From: Leptobrachium leishanense
Taxonomy: Eukaryota; Chordata; Amphibia; Anura; Megophryidae
Length of the DNA stretch: 64,000 nt
Assembly (NCBI GenBank): GCA_009667805.1
Contig: CM019064.1
Location: 382,368,549-382,432,548 of the forward strand
Direction of reading: 5' to 3'
In this document: one piece after another, positions 1 through 10,262 of the stretch
Layout: each line of letters opens with the position of its first letter
How positions within the stretch are numbered: position 1 is the stretch's first letter
Notes under the pieces: generated by a model
Databases searched by the model: none
What the model saw: only the letters and a program-made list of their open reading frames with translations
What the model was told of the DNA's origin: nothing
Made by a program: the position numbers and the translations under genes

Positions 1-429
1 TGTTAACTATACTAAACAATTGTAATATGTGAATTCGGACCAAATGGCTTAATAAATAAGATTTTGATTATTGAGAGCAAAATAAAACTGAGAAAATATT
101 AGCTTTACTTCATGCTAGAGCGGATGAGGAATGATCTTTTGTATGTATGTAATTTCAGTAGTAAGGATAGACAATTTTACCATAGTATAATATGTATCAC
201 CACAGGAAAATGTAATCATTACATTTTTTTCCATTTAATCTTCACTTCAAGGTTTATTTTTTTTATGTGTTTATTCATTTTTCTCCGGACACGAATTTGG
301 ATATTTATTAGTTTTTTATGTTATGTATACCTGGAAGTGGATTAGAAACTGAAATGCATCTCTTTTTTTATTATGTATAGGACTATAACAAATATGACAA
401 TGGGTGTAGTTTAACACTTTAATATCTTT
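1..429. other. AT-rich sequence, nothing recognised
   Basis: AT-rich DNA with frequent stops in all frames. No repeat end, coding motif or RNA gene was seen. It is the left flank of the palindromic element that starts at 430. Confidence 0.6.
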
Positions 430-1168
430 GGGCCCTATTACAATCTTCGTGTTAAAACGCTTGCGCAACGTGTGAATTTGTGCGCCCAGCGTTAAACGTT
501 AACGCGCGTAAATCAATGCTGAAATTACAATCCTCGAGCATTTTTTCATCCATTGAGCAATAACGCACGTTAAACGGACGCGCACAAATGCGCGCACAGT
601 AACGTTGCGTGCAGAAATCACTGTGCGGACAGTTTTTTTCACGCGATTCAGCCAATCAGAATTAAGAACCACAATTATCTCACGTTAAGTTTTTGCGCCT
701 GTCAAAGTCAATCTGCGCATATATGCTGCATAAATAGAAAAAACACACACAACTTCTCAAATTTATTGGTTTGGTATGTGTAGAATGTGTAACTATACTT
801 TGCAGCATTTTTTTATTTGGGTTGGTGTATTTGGTTTCGGCCAGGTTGATAGAATTTGCCATTAACACCAGCTTATAGGAGTTGTTAAAATTATGCACGC
901 AACGTCTATGTGTTAACTCCTGCGTATAGATTGTAACATAATCCGCGTAGCAGCGCACAGATGCATTTGCGCTCACAATGTTAAGTTTAGGACGCGCGAC
1001 GTACAGTAAGCTCACGCAGCATTCGCGCAGGTTCAACCGCAGTAGACGTATACACACATTTGTTGCGCTGACATTGTAATACGACGTTCAGCACAAAGGG
1101 TTTTACCCCTTGCGTTAATGCGTTTTTGCGTCGGCGCAAACGTTTGCGCGAACATTGTAATAGGGCCC
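430..1168. mobile_element. Family-A palindromic MITE, copy A1
   Basis: Non-autonomous DNA transposon with terminal inverted repeats: GGGCCCTATTACAATCTTCG at the left and the reverse complement of GGGCCCTATTACAATGTTCG at the right. Both ends are flanked by TTT (427-429 and 1169-1171), a likely 3-bp TSD. The interior is rich in GCGC and CpG and partly self-complementary. The reading frames are short and resemble no transposase. Related copies lie near 8.2, 14.2, 57.8, 59.0 and 61.7 kb. A 3-bp TSD is usual for PIF/Harbinger, but the TTT target is not the typical TWA, so the class is open. Confidence 0.8.
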
Positions 1169-1863
1169 TTTGTGTTTTACACACATATTTGGTGTGAATA
1201 CATTCAGGTGTATTTTCTGTTTCTAACTTTGTAATAACGGTACTAATGTTATGTACATTTTAACATGGAAATGTATCTGTAACACAGCGCTTTACAAAAA
1301 TAATAATATTTTCATCAAAGTTATATTTTTTATGTGATTCCCTGCGATTAAAATTGATACATGCTCACTATTTTCCCTAAAGTATATTTTATCATTCTTA
1401 TCTGCTAAAGAGTAAATTTTGAAGCCGATACAATTTAAAAAAAAATAAAAAAATTCTTTATTTGTATTTTATTTGTCATTTGTTAAATACAGTAATGCAT
1501 GTTCAATGACCATTGCAGACATGTCAACTCATGAGAAGTTCAGTGATTAATTTAGGTAATTATAAATCCCACACATTTTCCTAAGCAATGAGGTGGTATG
1601 GGAAGACTGGCGGTCAGTTGGTCCATGAAGTTGTTGTCAGATTCTTTCCTTGTAACAGTGCTCAGTGGCGGAGTAGTGTTCTTTAACTATTTATCTGTGA
1701 AAGCCCCTCACACAGTCAAGGTTATCTTATCCAGAAGTCATTGGCAATGAGGATGGCAGTCCACCAGAGGACATGAGGAAGACCCAGGGTTCAAGGAGCA
1801 CTGACCAACTGCAAGCCAGAAAACAGTTATGTCGGAGCACATCCATCATAAGTGAATGTATCA
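1169..1863. other. Intervening sequence, nothing recognised
   Basis: AT-rich, with no supported gene or repeat boundary. An A-rich run lies near 1435-1455. Confidence 0.5.
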
Positions 1864-2016
1864 GGCTATTCACTAAAGGGTGAAGTCAGGAGAATTCACA
1901 GGAGAAGTGAAAAATCTACGTCAAAATAGCCAAACCAGAAAATTTCTCCCATATATCTCTAGATTGTTCTCTTCTCCTGCCAGTTCTCCAGAGTTTCACC
2001 CTTTACTGAATATACC
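1864..2016. mobile_element. Short palindromic MITE-like element
   Basis: The ends are inverted: TATTCACTAAAGGGTGAA at the left against TTCACCCTTTACTGAATA at the right. The interior also pairs across an AT-rich centre. It resembles the palindrome at 9.94-10.12 kb, which contains the same phrase TCAAAATAGCC. No coding capacity. Confidence 0.6.
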
Positions 2017-2097
2017 TGTATATGCGCCTCTGTCCACAGGAACATTAACACAAGTCAGTGGGAGTTTGCATGACATATATAAATACACTACACTTAC

Positions 2098-2296
2098 TGT
2101 AATGATGTGTATGCTTCATGTTATGTATTAAGTATATTATAGTTATGCCTAGTTCATTCTGCATGTTAGGAAACAGTTAACAGTCATGTGATCAGGGGGC
2201 GGGGAGTGGCAGTTATTGTAAGATGGATGCTGCTGAGTAAAGTCTGTTCTTGTCAAGCTCCTTGTTGTCTGCCAATGCTTCAGTGGATTCATCACA
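2098..2296 (+). repeat. 5' LTR of the Gypsy element
   Basis: 199 bp starting TGTAATGATG and ending TTCATCACA, with canonical TG...CA ends. It carries the element's promoter and polyadenylation region by family logic. AGTAAAG near 2236-2242 lies in the likely R/U5 region. It differs from the 3' LTR at three single bases. Confidence 0.95.
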
Positions 2297-2313
2297 TGGT
2301 ACCAGAAGTGAGG
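2297..2313 (+). promoter_or_regulatory. Putative primer binding site
   Basis: TGGTACCAGAAGTGAGG begins immediately after the LTR's terminal CA. The leading TGG is the expected complement of a tRNA CCA end. I could not assign the tRNA with confidence. Confidence 0.6.
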
Positions 2314-2323
2314 TCAGAGAGAC

Positions 2324-2738
2324 ATGGCAGCAAACAGCAACACAAAGAGCATTCCTTCCCTGGATTTGGAATCAGGGAACATATCAGAAAATTGGTCAAA
2401 ATGGAGGGAGCTGATAGAACTTGTGTTCGCAGGCCCAGATGCAGACAAATGGACTGATCAACAAAAAGCAGCTCATTTCCTGATATGTGTGGGACAAAAA
2501 GGACGTGATGTGTGCAGAGCGTGGCAAGCAAGTGGGGATATCACTGCAGAGGACAAGCGAAAAACAGAGGTACTGTTTGCAAAGTTTGAAGCGTATTGCA
2601 ACCCCAGGAAAAACTCCACAGTGCAAAGGAAAGTGTTCTATGAGAGGAATCAGTGTACAGGTGAATCTGTGGATGAATGGGTGACACAGCTGCGCTTGCT
2701 CGCCAAAGACTGTGCTTTTCATGATGCTGGAGATATGA
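2324..2738 (+). pseudogene. gag: Gypsy gag, N-terminal part, interrupted
   Basis: The frame opens with ATG 28 bases after the LTR and encodes about 138 residues of a capsid-type protein. It has a W-x-K-W segment near residue 24, a run like those of retrotransposon gag domains (FAKFEAYCNP near residue 87), and an ERNQ...ESVDEWVTQLR helix typical of Metaviridae capsids. The reading breaks at TTAA 2739-2742, where a DNA element begins. Translation across that element adds unrelated residues and a stop. The rest of gag resumes after 3986 in a compatible phase. The interruption should abolish a full-length polyprotein from this copy. Confidence 0.9.
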
Positions 2739-2742
2739 TTAA

Positions 2743-3982
2743 CCACTTCGCTGCTGAGGACGCGCTCAGCGCGTCCTCAGCAGTCCCGCTGGTGTGCTGA
2801 GGACGCGCTGAGCGCGTCCTCACATTGGGGTCAGCGTTCGGCCGGGTTCCGGCCGATCGCTGGCCCCTCCGGTGCGGGCTGACATCCTGGATTTCAGCCC
2901 GGCATCCGGACCAGCAGCCGCCAGAATTAGGTGTCATCGCGGGGGCGCGATGACACCTAATTCAGGCGCCCCCCCGCATGTGCGGAGGAGGCGCCTGAAA
3001 GGGAGGGGGGGGAGGTCCTTCGGACCTCTCTCCCTCCCGATCGGCGGCGCACAGGGGGTTAACCCAGGCATCATTTGGAAGGGCACAGCCTGCCCTTCCA
3101 AATGATGCCTGGCATTAACCCCTGGGGAGCTGGATCGCGAATCGGCGCTGAAAAGCGTCGGTTCGCGATCCTTTCCCGGAGCTGGCCGACATCTTGGATG
3201 TCGGCCAAGCCTCCGGGAACTCCCCCAGAGGACTGGCGTCATCGTGCGTAGCACAATGACGCCAGTCCTAGAGTTAACCCCTAACTGCCACCAACTGTGG
3301 AGATAGGGAGTTCCAATGAACTCCCTATCTCCCGATCCGTGGCAGCTAGGGGTTAAATTTTGGTATCGTTGGATCGGCCAGAGCATGGCCGTTCCAACGA
3401 TACCAAACACTACAGTGAAAAATTTTGTAAAAAAAATAAAAAAATGAAAAATAAAAATAAAAACAAATTAAAAAAAAAAATTAAAAAAAAAAAATTAAAC
3501 ACTTTTTTAAAATTTTTTTGGGTTTGTTAATGCAGCAATATTGTTCCCATTTCAATTATAATGTGAACAATGATGCTGCACTAACGATTTTTGTATGCGG
3601 TGCGTTTGTTAAAAATAGTGTCATTTTCCCCAAAAAAAAATGTAATGAGACCCCATCTCTAATTTTTTTAACAAGCGCACCCCATACAAAATATAACCGC
3701 AATTGCTCGCATGTTAAAATGTGGAAAAAAACACTTTACACATTGTAAATTATTGAAAATACATATTTTATTGCATTTTTTGTTATAATATACAGACATG
3801 ACATAACGTATACATATAATAATGACATATTATGAATCTACCGAGTCTGACGGAAAGAACGATATATAATATGTCTGGGTCATATACTAAAATAAGCCTT
3901 CAAAACACGTTTAAACATGATGCGCAAAACAGGTAAAAATGACCTCAGCATAGGGGCGGGAAAAGCCTCAGCAGCGAAAGGG
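2743..3982. mobile_element. TTAA-type hairpin-chain element T1 (piggyBac-like, non-autonomous)
   Basis: A 1,240-bp insertion flanked by TTAA on both sides (2739-2742 and 3983-3986). Inverted ends are CCACTTCGCTGCTGAGG and CCTCAGCAGCGAAAGGG, as expected for a piggyBac-like MITE; Kolobok-like elements also use TTAA. The GC-rich left half (2751-3410) is a chain of separate near-perfect hairpins, for example 2751-2783, 2925-2963, 3064-3112, 3131-3172, 3178-3219, 3232-3269 and 3358-3408. The right half is AT-rich with a long A-rich stretch at 3415-3500. No transposase is encoded. A homologous copy lies inverted at 38.96-40.10 kb. Confidence 0.88.
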
Positions 3983-3986
3983 TTAA

Positions 3987-6663
3987 AGACCGTATTGTGA
4001 GGGGCAGTAACTTTAAAGAAGTTCAGGGAAAGCTGCTGCAGGAAGAAGATTTAAATCTAGAGAAAGCCATAAGGATTGCTAGAGCATATGAAATGTCAAG
4101 AAAAGACATGCAGGTCCTGGGAGGAACACAGCACCAGATCAATGCTATAGAAAATCAAAGCAGCAAATACTGGCAAGAAAGAAGACACAAAGGGATCAAA
4201 AGCAAGTACGTCACTGGGAAAAATAACACACCAGCAACCTGTGACTATTGTGGAAACATGCACAATAAAGAGGCTGTGTGTCCTGCAAAGTGGCAGACAT
4301 GCAATAAATGCAAGAAAAAGGGACATTTTGCCAGGGTATGTAATGGGTTTTCACACACTACAAAGACACAAATGCGGGCTGTACATGCCATAGAGAACAA
4401 TGACGACAATGCAGGGTCAGACTCAGATTGCACATCGATATACCTTGCAGCAGTACAGAAATCACATCAGTGTGCAGATGAAGCTAATGTAACCTTACAG
4501 CTAGGGGCTGACAAAACTCCAGTCAAATTTAAAATAGACACCGGAGCACAAGTGAATTGTGTGCCAAGACAGGTATACCTGGAATACCTTAGGAATGAAT
4601 GCCCTCTGGAAACTCCGGACCTACCGAAACTGATGGGATATGGTAGTGAAAAGCTTAAAGTAATGGGTCGCTGTTATGTCATATGTTCTCACAAGGGATC
4701 TGAACAACTTTTACAACTATTTGTGATCGACACAAAAGCCCCAGCAGTATTAGGTCTAAAAACAAGTAAAGAGATTGGTCTTGTACAGATTATAATGACT
4801 GTGGATGGTGGGCACAGCGGTTTGTCAAAGGATGACATTAAGCGTGAGTACTGTGATCTATTCCAGGGCCTAGGGTGCCTCCCAGGGATCAGCCGTATAC
4901 GTATACAAAAGGATGCACAGCCTGTCATTCACGCACCAAGGAAAATACCTCTAACTCAGGAGAATAAAGTGCGAGAAGAACTAACTAGTATGGAGAAGCT
5001 GGGAGTAGTAAAAAGGGTCACAGAACCGTCAGAATGGGTCAGTTCTATGGTCGTGGTGGAAAAGAAAAACACAGGTGCAATCCGTATTTGCGTTGACCCA
5101 CGTGATTTGAACAAAGTAATAATGAGAGAACACTACAATCTCCCCACCATTGAAAACATAGCCCACAAGCTTGTAGGAGCAACAGTGTTTAGTGTACTGG
5201 ATGCTCAGTCTGGTTACTGGCAATTGCGTCTTGATGAAGCCAGCAGTTATCTGACCACTTTCAACTCTCCTTTTGGGCGATGGCGATTCACAAGGGTACC
5301 TTTCGGCATAGCGTCTGCACAGGAGATATTTCAAAAGAAATCACATGAATTGATTGATGGTCTACATGGCGTGGAAGTAATAATTGATGATTTGTTGGTC
5401 TATGGAAAGGATCGTATAGAACATGATAAAAACCTCACTGCTCTACTCCAACGATGTCGTGAGAAAAATCTGAAACTCAATCCAAACAAAATGCAAATTG
5501 GAGTAGATGAAGTTACATATTTTGGACACATGCTAACCAAAGAGGGTTTGAAGCCTGATCCAAAGAAGATAACAGCAGTTATTAATATGAAGGCCCCAAC
5601 TTCCAGGAAGGAACTGGAGAAGTCTTTGGGCATTTTCAACTATCTATCCAAATTCTCCCAAGGTCTTGCTCAGCAGACAGCACCATTACGTGCTTTGCTA
5701 CAGAAGGATGCTATGTGGTCTTGGGATGGAAACATGGAGAAGACTTTTGACAAAGTGAAAAGAGTGATCACTAAACATCCAGGGCCAATACAAAAATATT
5801 TTGACGTAAACTGTGATACTACGCTTCAGGTGGATGCATCTCAGTTTGGGTTAGGTTCTGTACTGATTCAACAAGGACATCCTGTGGCATATGCTTCACA
5901 TGCGCTGACTACAACACAAGCCAACTATGCTCAGATTGAGAAGGAGATGTTGGCCATTGTGAATGGATGTGAGAAATTTCACCAGTACATATATGGGCGA
6001 CCTGTGGTTGTGGAAACAGACCACAAGCCATTGGAATACATCTTGCAGAAGCCGCTCTCTTCTGTACCTCCACGCTTGCAGAGGATGGTTATGAAATTAC
6101 AGCGATACGATCTCACGGTGAAATATAAGCCTGGAAAGGAAATTCCAATGGCTGACACATTATCTAGGGTGTTTCCAGATGGTCATGAAGCCAGAGATGA
6201 ACCTGACTTGGAAGAACAGGTACATACGGTACTAGTGAATATTCCAATATCTGATGTACGACTGGAGATGATAAGACAAGATACCAAACAGGATAAAGTA
6301 CTAGAAAAACTCATACGTGTCATGTGCAATGGCTGGCCAGAAAAACGAAAGAAACTTTGTCCTGAGCTGCAGGGATTCTGGCCTGTGAAAAATGAACTAT
6401 CCATTCATACTGATATCATATTCATGGGAGACGGTATTCTTATTCCTAAGGCACAGCAGGCAGAAGTACTGGACCAAATTCACCAGGGACATTTGGGCAT
6501 CACCCTGTGTAAGCGCAGAGCACGGGAGGTGATTTACTGGCCTAATTTGGACCTTGATATTGAGTCACTTGTGAAGAAATGTGAAACCTGCCAAACATTT
6601 CAAAAGAACAATGCAAAGGAACCTCTCACACCGTGGAATTCTCCATCAAGGGCATGGCAGTGA
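3987..6663 (+). pseudogene. pol: Gypsy gag C-terminus, protease, RT, RNase H and integrase N-terminus
   Basis: Long open frame after the inserted DNA element, ending at TGA 6661-6663. In order: two zinc knuckles, CX2CX3HX5C (CDYCGNMH) and CX2CX4HX4C (CNKCKKKGHFARVC); an aspartic protease with DTGA and a later VLGL; a reverse transcriptase with FSVLDAQSGYWQ and the catalytic IIDDLLVYG box (the YxDD position reads IIDD); RNase H with VDAS, an IEKEMLA glutamate, ETDHKPL and ADTLSR; and an HHCC integrase zinc finger (HQGH, CETCQ). The stop falls between that finger and the integrase catalytic core. This is one polyprotein in Metaviridae, normally cut by the protease. Confidence 0.93.
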
Positions 6664-7629
6664 CTGGCCACAGATATTTTCCATTTCGAGGACAATCACT
6701 ACCTGATAGTAGTAGATTATTAAAGCAAATACTTTGAGCTGGTGCAGCTGAAAAATCTAACAGCATCAACAGTCATATGGGCTCTCAAAACAATACTTTC
6801 AAGACATGGAGTGTGCGAACAACTTGTGTCCGATAATGAGCCACAATTTTCGTGTTCTGAATTCCAGTGTTTTTTGCGTGACTGGGGTATCCGGCACATA
6901 CCCACCAGTCCATATCACCCACAGGCCAATGGGTTAGCTGAGAAGTATGTTGGCATAGCCAAATCTATTATACAGAAAGCTCAATCATCAGGTCAGGATG
7001 TGTACCTCGGCCTGTTAAACCGTCCATGGGTGTTGCACGATAGTTTATGTTCACCCGCACAGTTGCTAATGGGTAGAGCGCTGAGGACCACAGTACCTAT
7101 TGCACCACATAAGTTGCAGCCTCACTCTATCCCACAGGAGCAGGTAGCAGGTCAGAGGAACAGTAACGTGAAAAAACAAAAACTGTATTTTGACAAAAAT
7201 ACCAAGTCGCTTCATCCTCTCAGGGCTGGGCAAGCTGTGAGGCACAGAGTCACTGGAGATACATGGGAACCTGCTCGCATTGTCAGTGAAGCCGATTCTC
7301 CGAGATCGTATGTGATTGAAACTGAGTGTGGATCTCAACTCAGACGAAACAGGCGTCATCTTCGCCCAGACACTGCCTCGGATACTCCACTGGGGCAACC
7401 AAACAACGATGAAAATAAGGAGCAAAATGAAGACCGTACGGAATTCCTGGACACGGATATAATGTCTACTGAGGACGTTGAGGACAGCATAAGTGTATCA
7501 TCTTGTGATAATGCTGGAGGTGACTCTCAATTGGACATCGATTCTACTGATAGTGAGCCAGCAGTTACTTTCTCCCGCTATGGTCGAGCTTTTAAACCAA
7601 GACTATGGAAAGACTTTGTATCATATTAA
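6664..7629 (+). pseudogene. pol: Gypsy integrase core and C-terminus
   Basis: Continues in the same frame after the TGA at 6661. A second in-frame stop, TAA, lies at 6721-6723, so the first catalytic Asp region (ATDIF) is isolated between the two stops. The remaining catalytic positions are visible downstream: Asp in SDNEPQF and Glu in NGLAEKYV. A GPF/chromo-like tail follows (KLYFDKN..., then an acidic run with EDVEDSIS). The stop at 7627-7629 is 11 bases before the polypurine tract. Both stops look like point changes rather than frameshifts. Confidence 0.9.
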
Positions 7630-7640
7630 GCGTTTATACT

Positions 7641-7652
7641 TGAAGGGGAAGA
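7641..7652 (+). other. Polypurine tract
   Basis: The purine-rich run GAAGGGGAAGA directly precedes the 3' LTR. This is the expected plus-strand primer position for a Gypsy element. Confidence 0.85.
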
Positions 7653-7851
7653 TGTAATGATGTGTATGCTTCATGTTATGTATTAAGTGTATTATAGTTA
7701 TGCCTAGTTCATTCTGCATGTTAGGAAACAGTTAACAGTCATGTGATCAGGGGGCGGGGAGTGGCAGTTATTGTAAGATGGAAGCTGCTGAGTAAAGTCT
7801 GTTCTTGTCAAGCTCCTTGTTGTCTGCCAATACTTCAGTGGATTCATCACA
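7653..7851 (+). repeat. 3' LTR of the Gypsy element
   Basis: 199 bp, TG...CA, matching 2098-2296 except for three substitutions (GTG/GTA early, GGAAG/GGATG, and AATAC/AATGC). The TSD CTTAC follows directly. Confidence 0.95.
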
Positions 7852-7856
7852 CTTAC

Positions 7857-8153
7857 TAATTGTATCATAATCATATAGATTTGTTCCTGCATTGTGACAC
7901 AAATAAAGGAATGGAACATGCTTCCCAAATATTCTCCCAATCCAAACACTCCAGAATTTCTCATAGGTCAGCTTTCCGTAGGACGTATGATGGTTCCTCT
8001 TCTCTTGGGAAAGCAGCAATAACTGAATGACATCATACCCTCGGGATCAGAGCTCTTAAGGCAAACCCACACAAATGACTAGAAGCTTCAAGAAGCTGGG
8101 TCCGAGAGTACCAGAGTTTGGGCAAATCTATGAATTTGTGTATAACTAGCGTA
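7857..8153. other. Flanking sequence, nothing recognised
   Basis: Sequence right of the Gypsy element. It joins logically to the left flank before 2093. No gene or repeat end is seen. Confidence 0.5.
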
Positions 8154-8880
8154 GGGCTACATTACAATCCCCGCGTTAAAACGGCAGCGCTAGGGAGCAA
8201 AAACTGCGCCCGCAGTTTTCTCCCTACCACCCCTGTTTTAACAGGGGATTACAATGCAGGCACTTAAAAAGCTGCCTGCATTGGTAGTGGGCACTACGTA
8301 CCTGGACGCTCGCGGCAGTGCTGAGCACCGCCACGAGCATCCACTTGATGGAGTCCATAGAACTCCATTGAGCCAGATGCTGGCTGTCACATAACCTGCT
8401 GGATCGCGCCTCGCGAGATCTGGCCGGTCGGCGTAGTGATACGCAGGGGGACACTGAGGAACTTTTTCCCCCAGTCTCTCCCTGCTCCCGCCGGACGGAG
8501 GAGGCGGTTGGAGCCACGGTCCTCGTCGCGGGACAGGAGGTGAGTATCTGTTTTTTTATTTTTATGGATGGTGTTAACGGATTCTGCAGAAGCGGAATCC
8601 GTTAACACCAAGTCCTGGCTCTGGTTAACTTTCCGCTAACCACAGCCGGACGTTAATTAGCGTTAAGACTTTGTAATCCTAACGCTGATTAACACTTTGC
8701 GCTCCCCATGTTAAGTATAGGGAGCACAAAGTACAGTAACCTCGGCTGAAAAGCGCAAGGTACCAAACCCGTTACTTAACCCGTTTGTGTTTGGATTGTA
8801 ATATGCGGTTGTCACCGCAGCTAACGTTAATGCTCACGCAGGTGAGCGTTAACATTAGCACCAAGATTGTAATGTGGCCT
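8154..8880. mobile_element. Family-A MITE, copy A4
   Basis: The ends GGGCTACATTACAATCC and GATTGTAATGTGGCCT are inverted, and GTA flanks both sides (8151-8153 and 8881-8883), a 3-bp TSD. The interior has several hairpins and a CpG-rich left half. A perfect splice-donor-like AGGTGAGTAT lies at 8538-8547 followed by a T-run. No transposase. Confidence 0.78.
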
Positions 8881-8883
8881 GTA

Positions 8884-9936
8884 GTCTTTTGGAGTTATGG
8901 AAGCAGCCACATATATAAAGTTGAGATGCTTTCGCCCCCTTATGCATAAATGAATGTATTTCTGCGCGCCTGCAACTGCAAGGGAGTTGGTGTGTTTAGC
9001 ACCATACCCAGGAAAGGGCTGTGTTGCAATATAGAGGGGACATTCAAGAAATATTTGAGGTCTGGGAAAGTCTGTTTTTATGGGTTCCCATATATACAGG
9101 GCAAGCTACATACCTCTTGACAGTCACATTGCTGTGGAAGCCTAGACATAGGGGAGTTAAGACAGCTACGAGATTGATTCAAGATTTGTGTTCCACTACA
9201 CCAACCTCTTAGCATGCTATCTGATCAATTGGGCAGGTTGTGCAGCGTGGTAGATGTAGACATGATTAAGCAGACCCAGGCGTCTTCTCACTTTAGTACA
9301 ACATAATGTCCTGCAAGTCATTCTGTATCTTGTATTAAGTTATCGAGAACCTGCTATAGCCCAGCCAGGTAATACTGGGGGGGGGGGGAGAGTTGGATAA
9401 AGAAAAAACGCCATGAGTAAAATGTTAATTTAATTTTCAGTTTTGTGGATCCTGCCACTGCAGGATATACAGTATAGGGCACCATGCCATTTGACCAGAT
9501 CTTTTTTCAATATGTGAACAGCAGCAAGTAAAGAGCCCAGGGCGGAAGTAAGCTGGTCTCCTAGCTATATAACAGGATAATAAGCCATCAGAAGCCCTTA
9601 AGTATATCTGAGCAGGGCCATGTAAAATCAGTTTTTGTTTGAGTGAATACTTAAATAACTTCTCACAAGCTTCAGCTTTATGGCAGGCTGATAGAGGTTC
9701 TCTCAATTCGCTCTTCAATTCACACCAGATTTCGAGGCACTGCTGATGAAATTGAAATTCATTCCCACACATCACTATAAGGGAAGTATTTGTTGAGGTA
9801 TTGGGAAGGTTTTGTTTGCATCGCACACATGGCTGCTTGAATTTTGGCCAACAAGCTCTCATCTTGGTTCCATCTAACCACAATAATCTTTCCTAAATTT
9901 TAGGCAAACAAGTCCCATGCTTTACAGCAAACTCCA
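8884..9936. other. Mostly unassigned; contains a Cys/His-patterned reading frame
   Basis: No repeat boundary was found. A 148-codon minus-strand frame at 9437-9883 has a region with CVRC, a later Cys, FHQQC and further Cys/His residues, loosely like a small zinc-binding fold. I do not recognise the family. It could be a diverged exon, a pseudogene fragment or chance. A poly-G run lies at 9378-9388. Confidence 0.3.
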
Positions 9937-9937
9937 A

Positions 9938-10117
9938 CAGGATTTTTCAGAGAGCGTGAAAAGCAGGAGAATGACTGGAGAATGAAAAATCCTAGGTCAA
10001 AATAGCCGATTTGGAAAGTGAGATGAAAGGGAGAATTTTTCTGGTTTGGCTATTTTGACCTAGAATTTATCATTCTCCAGTCATTCTCCTGCTTTTCACG
10101 CTCTCTGAATAACCCTG
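9938..10117. mobile_element. Palindromic MITE with GAATAACC-type ends (D7)
   Basis: Starts CAGGATTTTTCAGAGAGCG and ends CGCTCTCTGAATAACCCTG. CAA flanks both sides (9935-9937 and 10118-10120), suggesting a 3-bp TSD. The arms pair across almost the whole 180 bp. It shares the inner phrase TCAAAATAGCC with the element at 1864-2016. Confidence 0.75.
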
Positions 10118-10262
10118 CAAGTTTTCATATTACTTCTTCTGATTAGTAGTGTCTTTCATGCCACCCCCCTATATAACTCATTTTGTTGCAGAGCTATGAG
10201 CAATCATTAACTGTTGCACATTAGCTTAGTATTCATCTACTGACCTCTGCAACTCCTTTTAA

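Larger units (their letters stand above)
2098..7851 (+). mobile_element. Gypsy-type LTR retrotransposon, complete but disrupted
   Basis: Complete Ty3/Gypsy element bounded by two 199-bp LTRs and the 5-bp duplication CTTAC (2093-2097 and 7852-7856). Internal order is TGG-start primer site, gag with two zinc knuckles, protease, reverse transcriptase, RNase H, integrase, then a polypurine tract. The LTRs differ at 3 of 199 positions by eye, which suggests a fairly recent insertion. A 1.24-kb TTAA-type DNA element interrupts gag and two stop codons interrupt integrase, so this copy should not be autonomous. Gag and pol lie in one frame once the insertion is discounted by length. Confidence 0.95.
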
